64,000 bases of DNA from Pachyseris speciosa (Eukaryota > Cnidaria > Anthozoa > Scleractinia > Pachyseridae). Location of the stretch: NCBI GenBank assembly GCA_016490735.1, contig JAEMWC010000024.1:720001-784000 (forward strand). Reading direction: 5' to 3'. Positions 33,190 to 45,013 of this stretch are shown here, in pieces (the first letter of the stretch is position 1; every line of letters starts with the position of its first letter). The position numbers were made by a program, and so were the translations under genes. The notes under the pieces were generated by a model. The model searched no databases and was not told the origin of the DNA. It saw only the letters and a program-made list of their open reading frames with translations.

Positions 33190-34870
33190 GTAAACATTAC
33201 AAAGCAACTCTACTGCTTCAAAATCAAAGAGAAAGTTTGGATAAAAAGGCAAACAAGAGCTCAATTTGCTCATTTTTTATCAGAAACCTCAGGTAAGCCG
33301 CAAAACAGGAATTCCACATATCTTTGAGCGCGAAAGGCTCCCTCCAAACAAGTTACTATTTTTCTTTTAAGTCTGCAACCAGGCTTCAATCCTGTACCAA
33401 AAGTTATTCGGGCACCTTCAGCATTCAATGAAACTTCCCCGAGTGAAGATTGAAGACTGTTAAGACAAGGCACATTTGCTTTTAGGCTCCTTGTCCACGA
33501 ACAACAAACTGTCAGCAGATTGAAGCAAGCGTTTGTACAGAGTTTGTTGCATTCACAGAGGTTTAAGACTTCTCAGCCCTGGATGATGAGTTCCGGCACC
33601 AGCAAATGACCCAAAACACAGTAATTTAAGGCCAATTTTGACACATTACAAGGTAAATTCCGCAAATGATTCGGCCGACCAGAGAGTGGATTCAAATGAG
33701 CCGAGTATAGCTGGCCCCACGTGACCAGCTGTCATGTGACAAGATACATGCATAACGACACCCAGTCCTCGATCAAGATCTCTGGAGAAATAAGAGTTTT
33801 AACCCAGCCCCCCTCCGCCTAACTCACCTTTAGCAAAAAACCTATGGTTTCCATACATTTTGTATTGTATAAGACCACCTTGGGGCCTGGGTCACTGAGG
33901 ACTTTTATAAGAGAAAATGTGTTTTGTAATATAACAGCCCAGAGGAACTGATGACACTGAAACAAAATTCCGCACATAACAAGTTTCCATCGTATCATAG
34001 ATCACCTAACGTGTTACGTGATCATTTCCGGCTTTGAAAAAGTCACTTATTGGAAGAGTAGGTGACGGCTGTCTTTTATGTATGTTAACTAAACATCTCC
34101 AGCAGTTAACATTTGGAATGATCGTCCATCGTTCTCAACAAAATAATAATGAGGACAAAGGTCATTTTTCGGCCCAGAATTCAACCTTTGGCTGTCGGTA
34201 ATTTAAAAACTAAAACTCGAGAACAATCATTCCAAGTGTAGAAAGTTACACGATGTTGGATTTTCATTGGAAACGCTGATTTACTCTTTTTTATCTACAT
34301 AACAGAATCAATGCGCGCGCTCTGATTGGTCAGTCAGCTATGGTTTATTGTGCCAGTAAACTCATGGAAATTTCGGCTCGTGATTTACGAATTCTTCTAG
34401 TGTTCTTCCAACATCCCGCGTGGTTTATCAAGCTATAAACCATAGAAACTTGTGATCTATTGCTTAAGTAAACATAAAATCCGCCACCAAATCACCGATT
34501 TAAGATTGTTTCATATATTGATCAAGCGATCAGAATTATACGTTAATGCCAAAGAGGACAACAAGATTTATCTTCAGGAAAGTTCCATCCGGTTCTACAA
34601 CAACAACAATCTTTATTATTTACACCTTTTCTTACAATTAGCATTACATTTTTTAAAGGAATTTAGATCTGTAAAAAGGGGAAAGCTAAACCATTACCAT
34701 TTAAAGGTGTCTAGGGGCTAAATAAACTTAAGTTTTCTAGTTAGCCCCTAGCTAAGGAAAGTTAATTAAACAAATTGTAGCAGATACGACAAGAACAACA
34801 CAGAAACAACAACAGATACACACATTTAAAAACTAAGACGAAAAAATAAGCACATGTATAGGCAGTCGTT
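33190..34870. other. No gene recognised
   Basis: No supported exons. Around 34590-34740 an 'acaacaacaatctttatt' run and a duplicated 'aggggctaa' suggest retroelement debris. Confidence 0.45.
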
Positions 34871-34889
34871 GGCATGATTTTACTTACTG

Positions 34890-35100
34890 GATTGAGTTTT
34901 AAGAAGAAATTCTTTTAATTTGCCAGGAAAGGTAAAAGTGTTAAGATTTTTCAAGCTAGTTGGAAGATCTTGCCAAAGGTCAACTACAATTGAAGATACA
35001 GATTGTTTTCCAATGTTGGTTCTTGTGCACGGCTTAGTGGCATATCTGGTCAATCTGGAGAACGATATTGGCGATCTATTGCGTCTCCTCGCTATTAGGG
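34890..35100 (-). pseudogene. C-terminal remnant of a non-LTR retrotransposon ORF2
   Basis: The minus strand encodes RYATKPCTRTNIGKQSVSSI followed by WQDLPTSLKNLNTFTFPGKL and a short tail to a stop. This is the typical end of CR1/L2-type reverse transcriptase proteins in invertebrates (recognition from memory). Upstream it runs into unrelated sequence at about 35100, so only about 70 residues remain. Confidence 0.55.
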
Positions 35101-35697
35101 ACCTTAAGCAACGAGGACGGCAACGGCAACGAGAACGCCACAAAACAATTGACTTAATGAGCAAAACCAATGGCTCTGCACGTGCGTTTTGCATTTTGGT
35201 ACATTTCTTTGTCGCACTCTGCAAAACAACAACGTGGAATGAGGAAATTTTATGTCTTGAGAACGTGAGCGCATGACGACAAAGGTTTCTTTCTTTCTCC
35301 TTACTTCGACGTCGTTCATAGTAATTTAGTTCCTGGACGTATCGCCAGCATTTTCCAAGTTAAACGAATGAGTTACAGAAACGGTAAGTTCATTTGAAAT
35401 GACGTTTTCGTTGCCGTCGCCGTCGCCGTCGCCTTCGCCTTCAAGACAAAGCTGCGTGAATTTTGCTGTTGTCCGCGGGCGATTTTGGTTTTGCAAGAGA
35501 ATAAACTGTCATATTAAATGGAAACTGGGAGTTTCGGTCAGTTTCCTGGGTGATAAAGTCTACAAAAGTGACCTTTTGGAAACGACAGTGGTTCCTTTCA
35601 ACCATAGTCCGAGATTTGGGAAAGTTGCAGGTTTTCAAAGCCATCGATCCCACAGGAACGATATTTGGTAAGTGGGGAGACAAAGAGTAAAGGTCCC

Positions 35698-36010
35698 TGT
35701 CAACTGTTTTACAGTTGCCCATTTCTTCTCTTTGTGTTGTAAGCAGATTCTTTCATTCATCACGTTAGCTAACGGAATGTCTTTAGTTCTCCCAACCGCA
35801 GTTTTAAAGGCGCAAGGTTTGTTAAGGTTATTTGTTAATTGCCAATTAGGTTCGCCGAATTTCGCCGTTTAGAGGACATAAAATGCCACACAAATACATC
35901 TATGTTTTTCAATTCCTAATTGGTGAAATTTTGTTCCCTTGTGCCAAAGAAATACTCTCGAAAAAACAAAGGCAAGCTAAATAAATATCAAACTGTAAAT
36001 TGAAAACAGA
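35698..36010 (+). pseudogene. Decayed promoter/exon-1 copy of the LamG family
   Basis: Matches 39170-39310 and the start of its intron: 'aactgttttacagttg', 'cattcatc', then the signal-peptide exon with its start mutated to ACG, then 'aaggcgcaag' and a weakened GTTTGT donor. Intron similarity runs to about 36000, where a GC-rich repeat takes over. No LamG exon follows. Confidence 0.65.
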
Positions 36011-36426
36011 TTAGCCTGCGTAGCTGGCGGTTTTGTTGGGGAGCGCGCGAGCGAGCGGCCAAGCCGCGTGGAGAATGGGGCGGAGGGCGATTAAAAAAAA
36101 ACCCGCCTGCCCGGATTGGGGGCCTTTTCGAGTAGTCCGTACGCTGGCGTACGGAGCGTTTTCATTGGATCAGAATCTATAAACGTCAACCAAATGTATT
36201 AATCTCCCAAGGGAGAGCTCCAAGGGAATGTGAAAGTTTTTCGGCGGCAAGAGCCTTGTCAAGCCTCGACGAGAGGATCGAGAAATTTGTTCTGAAATAT
36301 GAGCAAGAAACGGCAGTAAAATAATTTGCTTCATGGGAGAGACGTGATGACCATTTTGCTCAAGGGCTTTGGCAAGAGCATGATGCGTTGTTATAATATC
36401 GCCGTTAAAGAGCATTATCGACAACC

Positions 36427-36835
36427 AGATTTCGGAAATGTTGTCACTTAACTACACTGCGATGGAGCTGTTGCATGAAACGGTAGATTTGGTGCGCGAT
36501 AAACCACCGCAATTCTCCTACTGCTTTACAGAAACAATACTGGAGAAGCCACCTCTTGTAGCATTGATAGAGGACGACGAACTCCATCGAGCTGTGTCGA
36601 CGATTGTTGTTGACGAGGCGCACACGGTGGAAGCTTGGACGGGGAAAAGGTACGCTTTGATAGAACATACTTTCTATTTGAAGCTGGTTTCGTATTCAGC
36701 ATTTTTATGACCAATCACGTTTTCCATTTTTTTGTCAGGAAAAAGCACAACAAAGCTACCAAACCTTCTCAAGTGTCCAGTGGAGCTTACGGAAAACTGT
36801 CGATTCTTTAATCGATGTGCAAAGACGGTAAGGAA
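36427..36835 (+). pseudogene. RecQ-like helicase fragment
   Basis: One exon (about 36431-36652) encodes QISEMLSLNYTAMELLHET and the DEAH box IVVDEAHTVEAWTGKR, and ends at a GTACGC donor. The next exon (36739-36830) continues AYGKLSIL but then has an in-frame TAA. Similar helicase pieces are abundant in cnidarian genomes. Flanking helicase motifs are absent, so this is a partial, broken copy. Confidence 0.6.
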
Positions 36836-36859
36836 AGAATATTTTTTTCAAAATATTTA

Positions 36860-38280
36860 CGTAGTGCTTGTGTCATTCTGAAGATTAAACATACAGGAGT
36901 CACGTCAACATTTGTAAGAGCCTATCCTTTGTTATTTAATTAATTTTAGCAAGTTATATTGACACATTAACATAGCCAAAAACAAAGAAAAACAATTAAA
37001 GCGCTCTATGAGGGGATACTTTGTGATACAGTGCATATGTTGTGTTTAAAATTTATCCTTGGTTCAATTTTTATTTTCCTTTTTTTCTCATTATCAACAT
37101 TACCATGCACAAAAAGAAAGAAAATGGAAATTGAGCCACTGGGGCACTATACTATGCATGTGCATTACGCTCTCATATTTTGCTGGTCTTCTTGGCTGCA
37201 CTTATATCATAAAACAAGACGCTTGAACGAGTTTACGTGGGATGCGATGGTCAATGTATGGCTGCCAATGGTCAGAATTCGTTTAAACCGTACAAATATT
37301 AGACAATGCTAATGTAAACTCACAGTAGAGAATTACAAACTGCCCACGCACGAAACTAACTGAAAAAATCGTACTCTTTTTCTCTGGAAAGACTTACAGG
37401 CAGGTACAGAGAGTGCGAGGTGTTTTTAGTTCCTAGGAGTCGATACTCTTGCTTAAAGAAAACGAGATAAAAGATCCACAAAACGTTTATTTCAGCAATT
37501 TCAGTTCTTTCCTCCGCTCAAATTTACTTTTAAACCAGGCTTACTATCTGGTAGATTTTTTATACTCAGTTAGATACTTTCGTTTCTAATCTCACTTTAC
37601 TTTTTTCAAAAAAGTTTTCGAGTGCCTCCGTAAAGTGTGTTTTTCAGGGCAATGTTCGTTGACTAACTCAATTGAGTTTCCTTTCTGAAGGGGCCGGACC
37701 TCGAATATAGCTTTAAAATGATTTTCAGGCAACTTTCAACAGTACTCTGAAAATTTGTGTACCATTCGAAAGTATCATGAAATACCTCAGCAAACTAGGT
37801 GAAAGTCTCTCGTTGATCTTGGGATTGATTTTGAGAAATTGCACTGAGAAAAGCTTCAATTCACCTCCGACAATCGCAACAGTTTTGGGTTAATTTCAAA
37901 CAATCATGGAAAGTGTATGGTTAATCTTTGACAACCGTCACAGTTAGATTGATTTTAAACAATCATAGAGAGATATTTCCGAGTTGATCCCCGGCAGTCA
38001 TTCAAATTATTCGGTTAATCAGAAAGGCTTTGCTTGTTCTTCGACAATCGCGGAAGGTCTGGTTAATTAATCTTCAGAGTTTATCTTCGACAACCGCAGG
38101 GGGTGTTTATGTAGTGCATTTTGTATAATACTAATTCTCATTGTACCTTCAAAAATTGTAGCACACATCTGGTTATCCAGCCGTCTACTTATGGTCAAAA
38201 GTAAAACTCTCATAAGTGGAAGTCCCAAATAACATATTCTAGCGTACAACAGAGCACTAACGGGAGAGGGTAGGGGAGTG
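36860..38280. other. No gene recognised
   Basis: AT-rich DNA with several 'gacaatcgcaacagt'-like degenerate repeats around 37790-38110 and no supported exon. Confidence 0.45.
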
Positions 38281-38600
38281 GGCGTTCCCAATATTCAGTG
38301 CGATAAACTAAACGTTCTCGCCATGAGTAGTTGCGTTTGCTCGCTATTTCCTGTTTTACAGTTGTCCGTTGCTTCCCTTTGTGCTTTGAGCGGTTTCTGT
38401 CCATTGATCATGCTGGCTTGTGCAATCTTTAAGGCAGGAGTACACCTGAACACCGTTTTTTCGTCGCTTAACATGAATTTTATGTTAATAACTCGTTCGC
38501 GTTTTAACCAATCAAAAATCCCTCCTAATTACACGAAGCTATGTTGTGGGGAATTTTCGCAATTCGTTTGGTGATTTTTGCAGTTTTGGGTATATTTGGG
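38281..38600 (+). pseudogene. Orphan promoter/exon-1 copy of the LamG family
   Basis: Sequence from 'gataaactaaacgttctcgcc' to 'ttctgtccattgatcatgctggcttgtgcaatc' matches the region upstream of, and the first codons of, copies A and B, then diverges into 'ggcaggagtacacctgaacacc', also found at 44058. No exon end follows. Confidence 0.6.
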
Positions 38601-38951
38601 AAGAGATAATTTTTCTCATAGGATTAATTAAATTTAGGGAAATAGGAAATATTGAAGATTTAAAGGCGGGGTAATTTGAAGTTAGAAATTAGTAGAAGGA
38701 CACCAAACAGTTCCCTCAGTGGCAACCTGGAGTGTACTTTTGGTAGTGTCAATTGTCTGGTGGTGTTTCAAAACATTTTTTCTTTTTACATTTCAATCCC
38801 TTCTTTAAACTCCTTCAAATTTCACTCCAATTCACGTGTACCTCCATAAGAAAGACTTTGTAAAACCCTAATACAATATTCTGACGTGCAATAGAACACT
38901 AAGCGAGGAGGGGAGGGGAGTTTGTGGTAGAATGGTATGAACAGATAATTA

Positions 38952-39109
38952 CAATAGGCCATTTGCGAATTATACCTTCCGCCTCCTTTTCAAAGCGAGG
39001 CCTGGTGCGCAACCATTCGTATGAAAATGAGTTTAATTTGCATGAGAATATAAACCAATTATGAGCACCAGGCCTCGCTTTGAAACGGAGGCCAAAGGTA
39101 ATTCAGAAG
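38952..39109. mobile_element. Foldback MITE family 4, right end degraded (empty site)
   Basis: Copy of the 179-bp foldback about 140 bp upstream of LamG copy A. It keeps an undivided gagCACCAGgcctcgc centre (CACCAG at 39066-39071). This is the paralogous unoccupied version of the site where the giant palindrome sits at 44569-57846. Confidence 0.88.
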
Positions 39110-39245
39110 GGGATGGGCGTTACCAATATCTATGAGATAAAGTAATTAAGCTCTCGCCATAAAACGTTGCGTTTGCTCGCTATTAACTGTTTTACAGTTG
39201 TTCGTTGCTTCTCTTTGTGCTTTTAGCGGTTTCTGTCCATTCATC

Positions 39246-42042
39246 ATGTTAGCTTACAGAATGTTCTTAGTTCTGCTGGCTGCAGTGGCGTTGAAGTCGC
39301 AAGGTACGTTAAGGTTATTTGTTCAGTAACTGTTCAGTGGGTTTGATTTAGGTTATTTAAATCAAATTGCGAATATCTATGAAACTCTTCAGCTCGAATT
39401 TCCGAACTTTTAGTAATCCGTGACAAGATGAGTTAAGCCGACGAAGTTTTAAAGCAAAAAGTCATCTTGTGTTGTTTCGGTTGAATCGGGAAGATTGTTT
39501 AAATTCATCGTCCTTTTTAACTGATGACAGAATTTCGCTGTTTCAGAGAGGACATAAAATGACAGACAATGCATCTACATTTTTCATTTCCTAATTGCTG
39601 ACATTTTTTGTTCTTGAACCAAAGAAATTCTCTTGAACAAAGGCAGACTAAATAAAGATAAAAGTAATTGAAACCAATTTTATGGCTTTTCAACATTAGG
39701 ATTAAACAAAATCGTGGCGAACGCAGAAAAATATTGCAGTGGACCTGATAAACATAAACATTAATACTAATCATGGCGCAGCAAATCAGTGAATGTGGCA
39801 TATGGAAAAAAGGTGGTAAGGAGGAGATTTACTTTCCAAAGGAATGAGCGGACTACAGCATGTCATTGGAGTGTAACAAGTCTGATAAGTGGGGCGCACT
39901 CTGCTAATATAATGCCTAAATATAAACACGATAGAAATTCTCTTTTTATGTTGATCACAAAAAAAATAATTTTCATGCACCGCTAAGGAAGTTAGTCGGA
40001 CACTATTTTACATTGCCGTAAATTTAACTTTTTTAATGTAATTTTTTTATTTCATTTTCCGTTACTACACTGTAAATAAACCAAAATTTTAATTTACCAC
40101 TATTATTCATGCCATTGACTTTATATTGCCAACATGTGTTTCACTTTCCACGGTAAATCAGAAAACAAATTAGGCTGCTGGATCATGTGTGACTAGGTAA
40201 ACATGTACAACATTTCAAACTCCAATTGCTGTTTCCGAAACGTTTTGTTTGTGAAGCTGATCAAATAAGAACACTAGCTTTGACTTGACATAGACACATC
40301 ATATAGTTTAGCTTTCGCTCGAACTAACGGGAAAATTGTCCCTGGTTAAAAAAATCTGCGACAAATTTTTTTTTATGAATATACTACACGCAGGCGCAAA
40401 GCCAGTGTTCTTCCATCTCTCCTCCGCCCATAAAAGATCCACAAATCAATGACACCTGAGATTTCACGTCTTACCCATAGAATTTGTTTTTCAGTCGAGT
40501 TAATTTTCAGAAAAGATCTCCTGTACTCAGCTTCTATAAAAGTCCTAATTCCTTTCATTAAAAGAAATTTTCAAGAGGGCTTTAAAGTTTCTCGGACCGT
40601 GCACGCGATTGCAATCGGAGATTATAAAAATCAAGTAAATTAACAATAAATTAACGTGTTTCCAGCGACTTGGGGCTACACCGCTGGCTTGATCCAACGC
40701 GCGCGAAGTAAATAAGGAGAAGAAAGAGACAGCTCGCAGTCCACCCTGTCCCCCCTACCCCTCGGGACGGGCTGATAATCAGGCTATCCACTCTGTACGA
40801 TAACTGTAGCGCTGTTATTATTTAACTCATCTTTCTTATTTACATCTCTTCCAGCAAGTGCCTACACCCTTCCTAAACACTAAAAGTACGAAGAAATATT
40901 TCTTCAGAACAACCAAAAATGATGATAAATTCCGTGCGCTAATTTGGTATAATTCAGTTATTAACAACTTTCATATAAACTTTTGTTTGCTTTACATCCA
41001 AACAGATGAAGAATGTCCAACCGATACCACAGGTTAGTTAAAACCTAAGTTGAAGTTTGCATAGTGGAATTCACAAGTGGTTTAGTTAGTCGCAGTGTTA
41101 TCTCATCGGCATGATGTTCGTTGACTGACAAGAATAGAGTGCCCTCTATAGCTAAGGAGAACCTCGCCACTACAGAATAATCGTCGGGAGATATTCAATA
41201 ACCTTCGGGTAATTTGGGTCATTTCTTGGAAGTCCTAACAAGTATCCGAATGACACGGTAAATGTCAGAAGTGTACTCTTGACATTTGACAGTAGTCGTA
41301 GAACGTCTCGCGAATCGAACGATTTTCTCGAAAAATTCATGAAAATTGTGTTTACGTCTTGGTTTGATCTTCAAGGATGACATGATAATCTCTTTATTCC
41401 TTCTTTAGTTCCAGATCCTGTTGCCTTATTTCCTCTCAATTCCCAGTACGGTACCAAGGAAATCAACGATCGCGTTGCCGAAGGGGACCCCTATGGGTTA
41501 GTCTGGCACCAGGTCCTGACGGCCAAGCTGGTGGTTCTTATGAATTTGCCGGAAATGCAAACAGTTACATCGAGATTCCCAACTCTGAAAATGGGCCTTT
41601 AGATGCGCGGTACTCAATCACGATGCTGTGCTGGGTGTACCATGAAAGTCAAGAAGGACCTCTCTTTAACTACTTGCCGAGTTGGGCATGGGGAGTCCAC
41701 CTTTGGGTAGGCAGCAACAGTCGGCTCTTTGTGCGCTTTACCAGACGAGATTACTCTTTTACAGAAGGCTTAATCTACTCTCTAGCTAGCGGATGGCAGT
41801 TTGTTGGTGCGTCCTATGACGGCGGTTCTGGTTATGCAAAGCTGTGGATTAATGGAAATGAGGTTCAGACGCTGCACATTGGAGAGGGTCTTGATCTGGC
41901 CACACAGAACAACATCAGGATGGGAGCGAAACCTGGTGATGTAAGGTACTTCAAAGGCAGAATCGCCGAGATGCAGGTGTACAACGTAGCCCTGACCCAA
42001 GACCAAATACAGGCGATCCAACAGAGAACTGTGGTTGTGTAG
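39246..42042 (+). pseudogene. LamG-domain secreted protein, copy A (frameshifted)
   Basis: Exons 39246-39303, 41006-41032 and 41409-42042 match copy B exon for exon, including the 58-nt signal-peptide exon (MLAYRMFLVLLAAVALKSQ) and the 27-nt exon 2 (DEECPTDT). Exon 3 is 634 nt where copy B has 635: one base is missing near 41492 (gacccctatgggtta against gactcctctggggtta). This shifts the frame and gives a TAG about 35 codons later. Downstream of the shift the LamG frame is open again to 42042 (CWVYHESQEGPLF ... IQAIQQRTVVV). Either a recently dead gene or a single-base sequencing error. Confidence 0.8.
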
Positions 42043-42119
42043 GTAAGGATGCGATTCATGCTTTCCAGGTAGAAGAATTAAACTAATTAACTTTGCAACA
42101 ACAATAAGAACCAAAACAT

Positions 42120-43080
42120 CAAAGAGAGTTTTCCTAAGGATGATGCATGACTGTCAAAGTCATTGCTAAGGTTTTTCTTTCTTCAATTCCTCTCCCTTCC
42201 TGGCTCATAGGGAAAGTGATCCGGAGTATTTCACGTAACTGTGAGTCAAAACAGTTTTATCCTCAGTGAGCGGAATAAAAATGAATAACTGACACCAGAT
42301 GGCAAGAGTTTTACTTCCAACTTAGCGCGAAGTATTTTATAGCGCGAAGTCAAGGTACAACCCAGGAAGAGAACGAAACGGATTTACCATAAACGGAATG
42401 AAGTGTGACACTCCACTTCCACTTAGGTGCGGGTCGCATTAATTTTACTCAGTAATAGCTATTGTAAAATTCATTAATGATTGATAAGAGTTATGACCAG
42501 TCACATGTACACCTCTGTAAACCCCAACACAAATATAATCAACTACTGCATTAACTTTTGATCAAGTTTCCTGCTCAGCTAATTAGCATGCATGTAGAAC
42601 TCTACTAATGAACACGAGATCTGCATGAGATTTGTGTGGGCGTTACAATAGCGAGCCATTGTAAACGCCCATATTGAACTTCCGCTCATATTTTATCTAC
42701 TTCTTTAAAATTTATTTATTATATATTCAAAAACACACACACATACAAAAAAACTTACAGACATCTTACCTACAAATAAGACTACATATTTACAATAAAT
42801 AGTGTACATTACTTTTAATACTCAAAATAAAATTTAAACATTAAAGTTTTATGGCAGTCGATTGCAACGGCTGTTGTGATAAGGCAGCGGAGGTTTGTTG
42901 GGTCCGGGGAACATATTATCCTCTTATTTTTCTACTACATATAGAGCGTTGAAATGAGTATCGTGATTTCATGGGCCAGCTGAACGTCTCAAGTGAGGGT
43001 TTATGTTTTCGACCAGCCAGCAAGGTCTTTCAGTTTACTTTGAACCTCACCTCTTTATACTCGTGCATTTTTTATTGTCT
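42120..43080. other. 3' region of copy A: UTR intron, CA-rich AT tract
   Basis: Mostly non-coding. Parts are homologous to 61330-61890 downstream of copy B, including the unoccupied site of MITE family 2 (ttaccataaacggaatg at 42386-42402). Confidence 0.6.
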
Positions 43081-43087
43081 TTTGCAG

Positions 43088-43280
43088 CTTGACTTGGGAA
43101 AGCAGGCCAGTTCGTCTATTAAACACCAAGTAACTGTAATTAAAATCAATGGCTTTATATTGTTTTCTGGATGTAAGTGGTCAAGTAAACTCATTCCTGT
43201 TCATTAAACAGGTCGTTAAATGTACCCTTGTTGTTTGTGGTTATTTGAGGCACAAATTAAAGCAATAAAGAGATAAATAT
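43088..43280 (+). other. Probable 3' UTR exon of copy A
   Basis: The stop codon of copy A is followed at once by a GTAAGG donor. At 43081-43087 a tttgcag acceptor opens a block (cttgacttgggaaagcagg) conserved at 61901 downstream of copy B. AATAAA is at about 43264. Inferred from paralogue conservation only. Confidence 0.4.
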
Positions 43281-43720
43281 TGCGTTAAAAAAACATCCAT
43301 GGTGAGTAATAATTTACGCTAATCAAACAAAATATTTTCCCGTTTCTACTTCAAATTTCACTCCAATTCACGTGTACCCCCACCTTATTGGAGTGAAATT
43401 TTAAGGCGGTTAAGGAAAGGATTGAAATATTCAAGTAGTCTTCGCTGTATTTCAGCTTTTGGTATTTCTTATGATCGGATTTACTTTTGTAAATATCATT
43501 TGTAATCTTCTTTAAACTCCTTCAAATTTCACTTCAATTCACGTGTACCCCCACTTTAAGCGAGGTTATAAGAAAGACTGGATGAATTGAGAAAAGAGGT
43601 CGGTGCTTCTTTTCTTTCTTTGTAAAACCCTAATACAATATTCTGACGTGCAGTAGAGCACTAAGCAGGGAGGGGAGGGGAGTTTGTGGTAGAAATAACA
43701 TATGTATGAACAGATAATTA

Positions 43721-43773
43721 CAATAGGCCATTTCCGAATTACCTTCAACCTCCTTTTCAAAGAGAGGCCTGGT
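43721..43773. mobile_element. Foldback MITE family 4, left fragment
   Basis: Only the first 53 bp (caataggccatttccgaatt to aggcctggt) remain. Confidence 0.8.
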
Positions 43774-43849
43774 AAATATCCACCACTATTCACCTCCACT
43801 TCGGTGAATAATTGCTAACAAGCGTGCGACAGAGCACTAAGCGTGTGGG

Positions 43850-44340
43850 GTAGGGAAGTGGGCGTTACCAATATTCAGTGCGATAAACTAAAAGCTCTCG
43901 CCATAAGTAGTTGCGTTTGCTCGCTATTAACTTTTTTTTTCAGTTGTCCGTTGCTTCCCTTTGTGTTTTGACCGGTTTCTGTCCATTCATCATGCTGGCT
44001 TACGCAATCTGCTTAGGTTGAAAGAGGAATATACATAGCCAACCGCACAGTCACTTTAAGGCAGGGGTACACCTGAACACCGTTTTTTAATTTATCGGTT
44101 AACATGGATTTAATGCTAATAGCTCGTTCGCGTTTCAAGCAATCAAATATCCCTCTGCTAATTACACGAAGCTATGTTGTGGTATATTTGGGAATCCGTT
44201 TGGTTATTTTTGGGTATATTTGGGAAGAGATAATTTTTCTCATATGATTAGTTAGGGAAATAGGAAATATTGAAGATTTATAGCGAAGGGGGGGTGTGGG
44301 GGGATTTGAAGTTAGAAATTAGTCGACGGACACCAAACAG
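43850..44340 (+). pseudogene. Orphan promoter/exon-1 copy of the LamG family
   Basis: Repeats the block seen at 38270-38710: promoter-like sequence, 'tgtccattcatcatgctggcttacgcaatctg', then 'ggcaggggtacacctgaacacc' and so on. The signal-peptide exon is cut short. Confidence 0.6.
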
Positions 44341-44460
44341 TTCCCCAGCAACCTAGAGTGCACTTTTGGGAGTATCAACTGTCTGGTGGTGTTTCAAAAC
44401 ATTTAAGCAGGGAGGTAAGGGGAGTTTGTGGTAGAAATAACATAGCGTATGTACAGAAAA

Positions 44461-44568
44461 TTACAAAATTACCTTCCGCCTCCTTTTCAAAGCGAGGCCT
44501 GGTGCGCAACCATTCGTATTAAAATGGGTTTAATTTACATGAGAATATAAACCAATTATGGGCACCAG
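44461..44568. mobile_element. Foldback MITE family 4, left half of split copy
   Basis: Left half ending in ggCACCAG (44563-44568), immediately before the giant palindrome. The right half resumes at 57847-57900. Confidence 0.9.
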
Positions 44569-44654
44569 AGTAGTGTATTAGGGACCACGGTTTCCTTTTT
44601 TTTTGCTGTGGTTTCTCATTAAATTGCTGTGGAATATATTAATGTCCATGACGT

Positions 44655-44822
44655 AATTATAGTGGATGTATTTCTTTACACAACAGAGACAGTGGATGAA
44701 TTCCTTAGGATAATAACAGTGGATGTATTTCTTTACATAACAGAGAGCGGATGAATTCCTTCGCATACTAATAGTGGATGTATTCCTTTACATAACAGAG
44801 ACAGTGGATGACTTCCTTCGCA
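44655..44822. repeat. Subterminal tandem repeat of the palindrome, left
   Basis: Three units of about 55 bp containing AGTGGATGTATTTCTTTACA and ACAGTGGATGAATTCCTT. The mirror set is at 57593-57760. Confidence 0.85.
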
Positions 44823-44931
44823 ACCTCTCGCTGACGTTTGCTTAAGTTTTTTTTTTTAACTCTACAAAGACGGTAGTCGTCACGTTATTAATGTGATAAT
44901 GGTTAAGTGAAAACTCTATTGTTTCCCAACC

Positions 44932-44938
44932 CATAAAA
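44932..44938 (+). promoter_or_regulatory. TATA-like box of the Cys/His-motif gene, left arm
   Basis: CATAAAA about 75 nt upstream of the ATG at 45014. The mirror copy is at 57477-57483 on the minus strand. Confidence 0.4.
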
Positions 44939-45013
44939 GCGCGTTCTGTGCCTAACACATCATTCATAAACGTCTATCGGTCGAGTTATTTCTTTGGTGA
45001 GGTGTTTCCAAAC

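Noticed and set aside
32651..33193. 180-codon plus-strand frame
   Set aside because: The latter two thirds is the foldback MITE at 32855-33183; the rest has no protein similarity.
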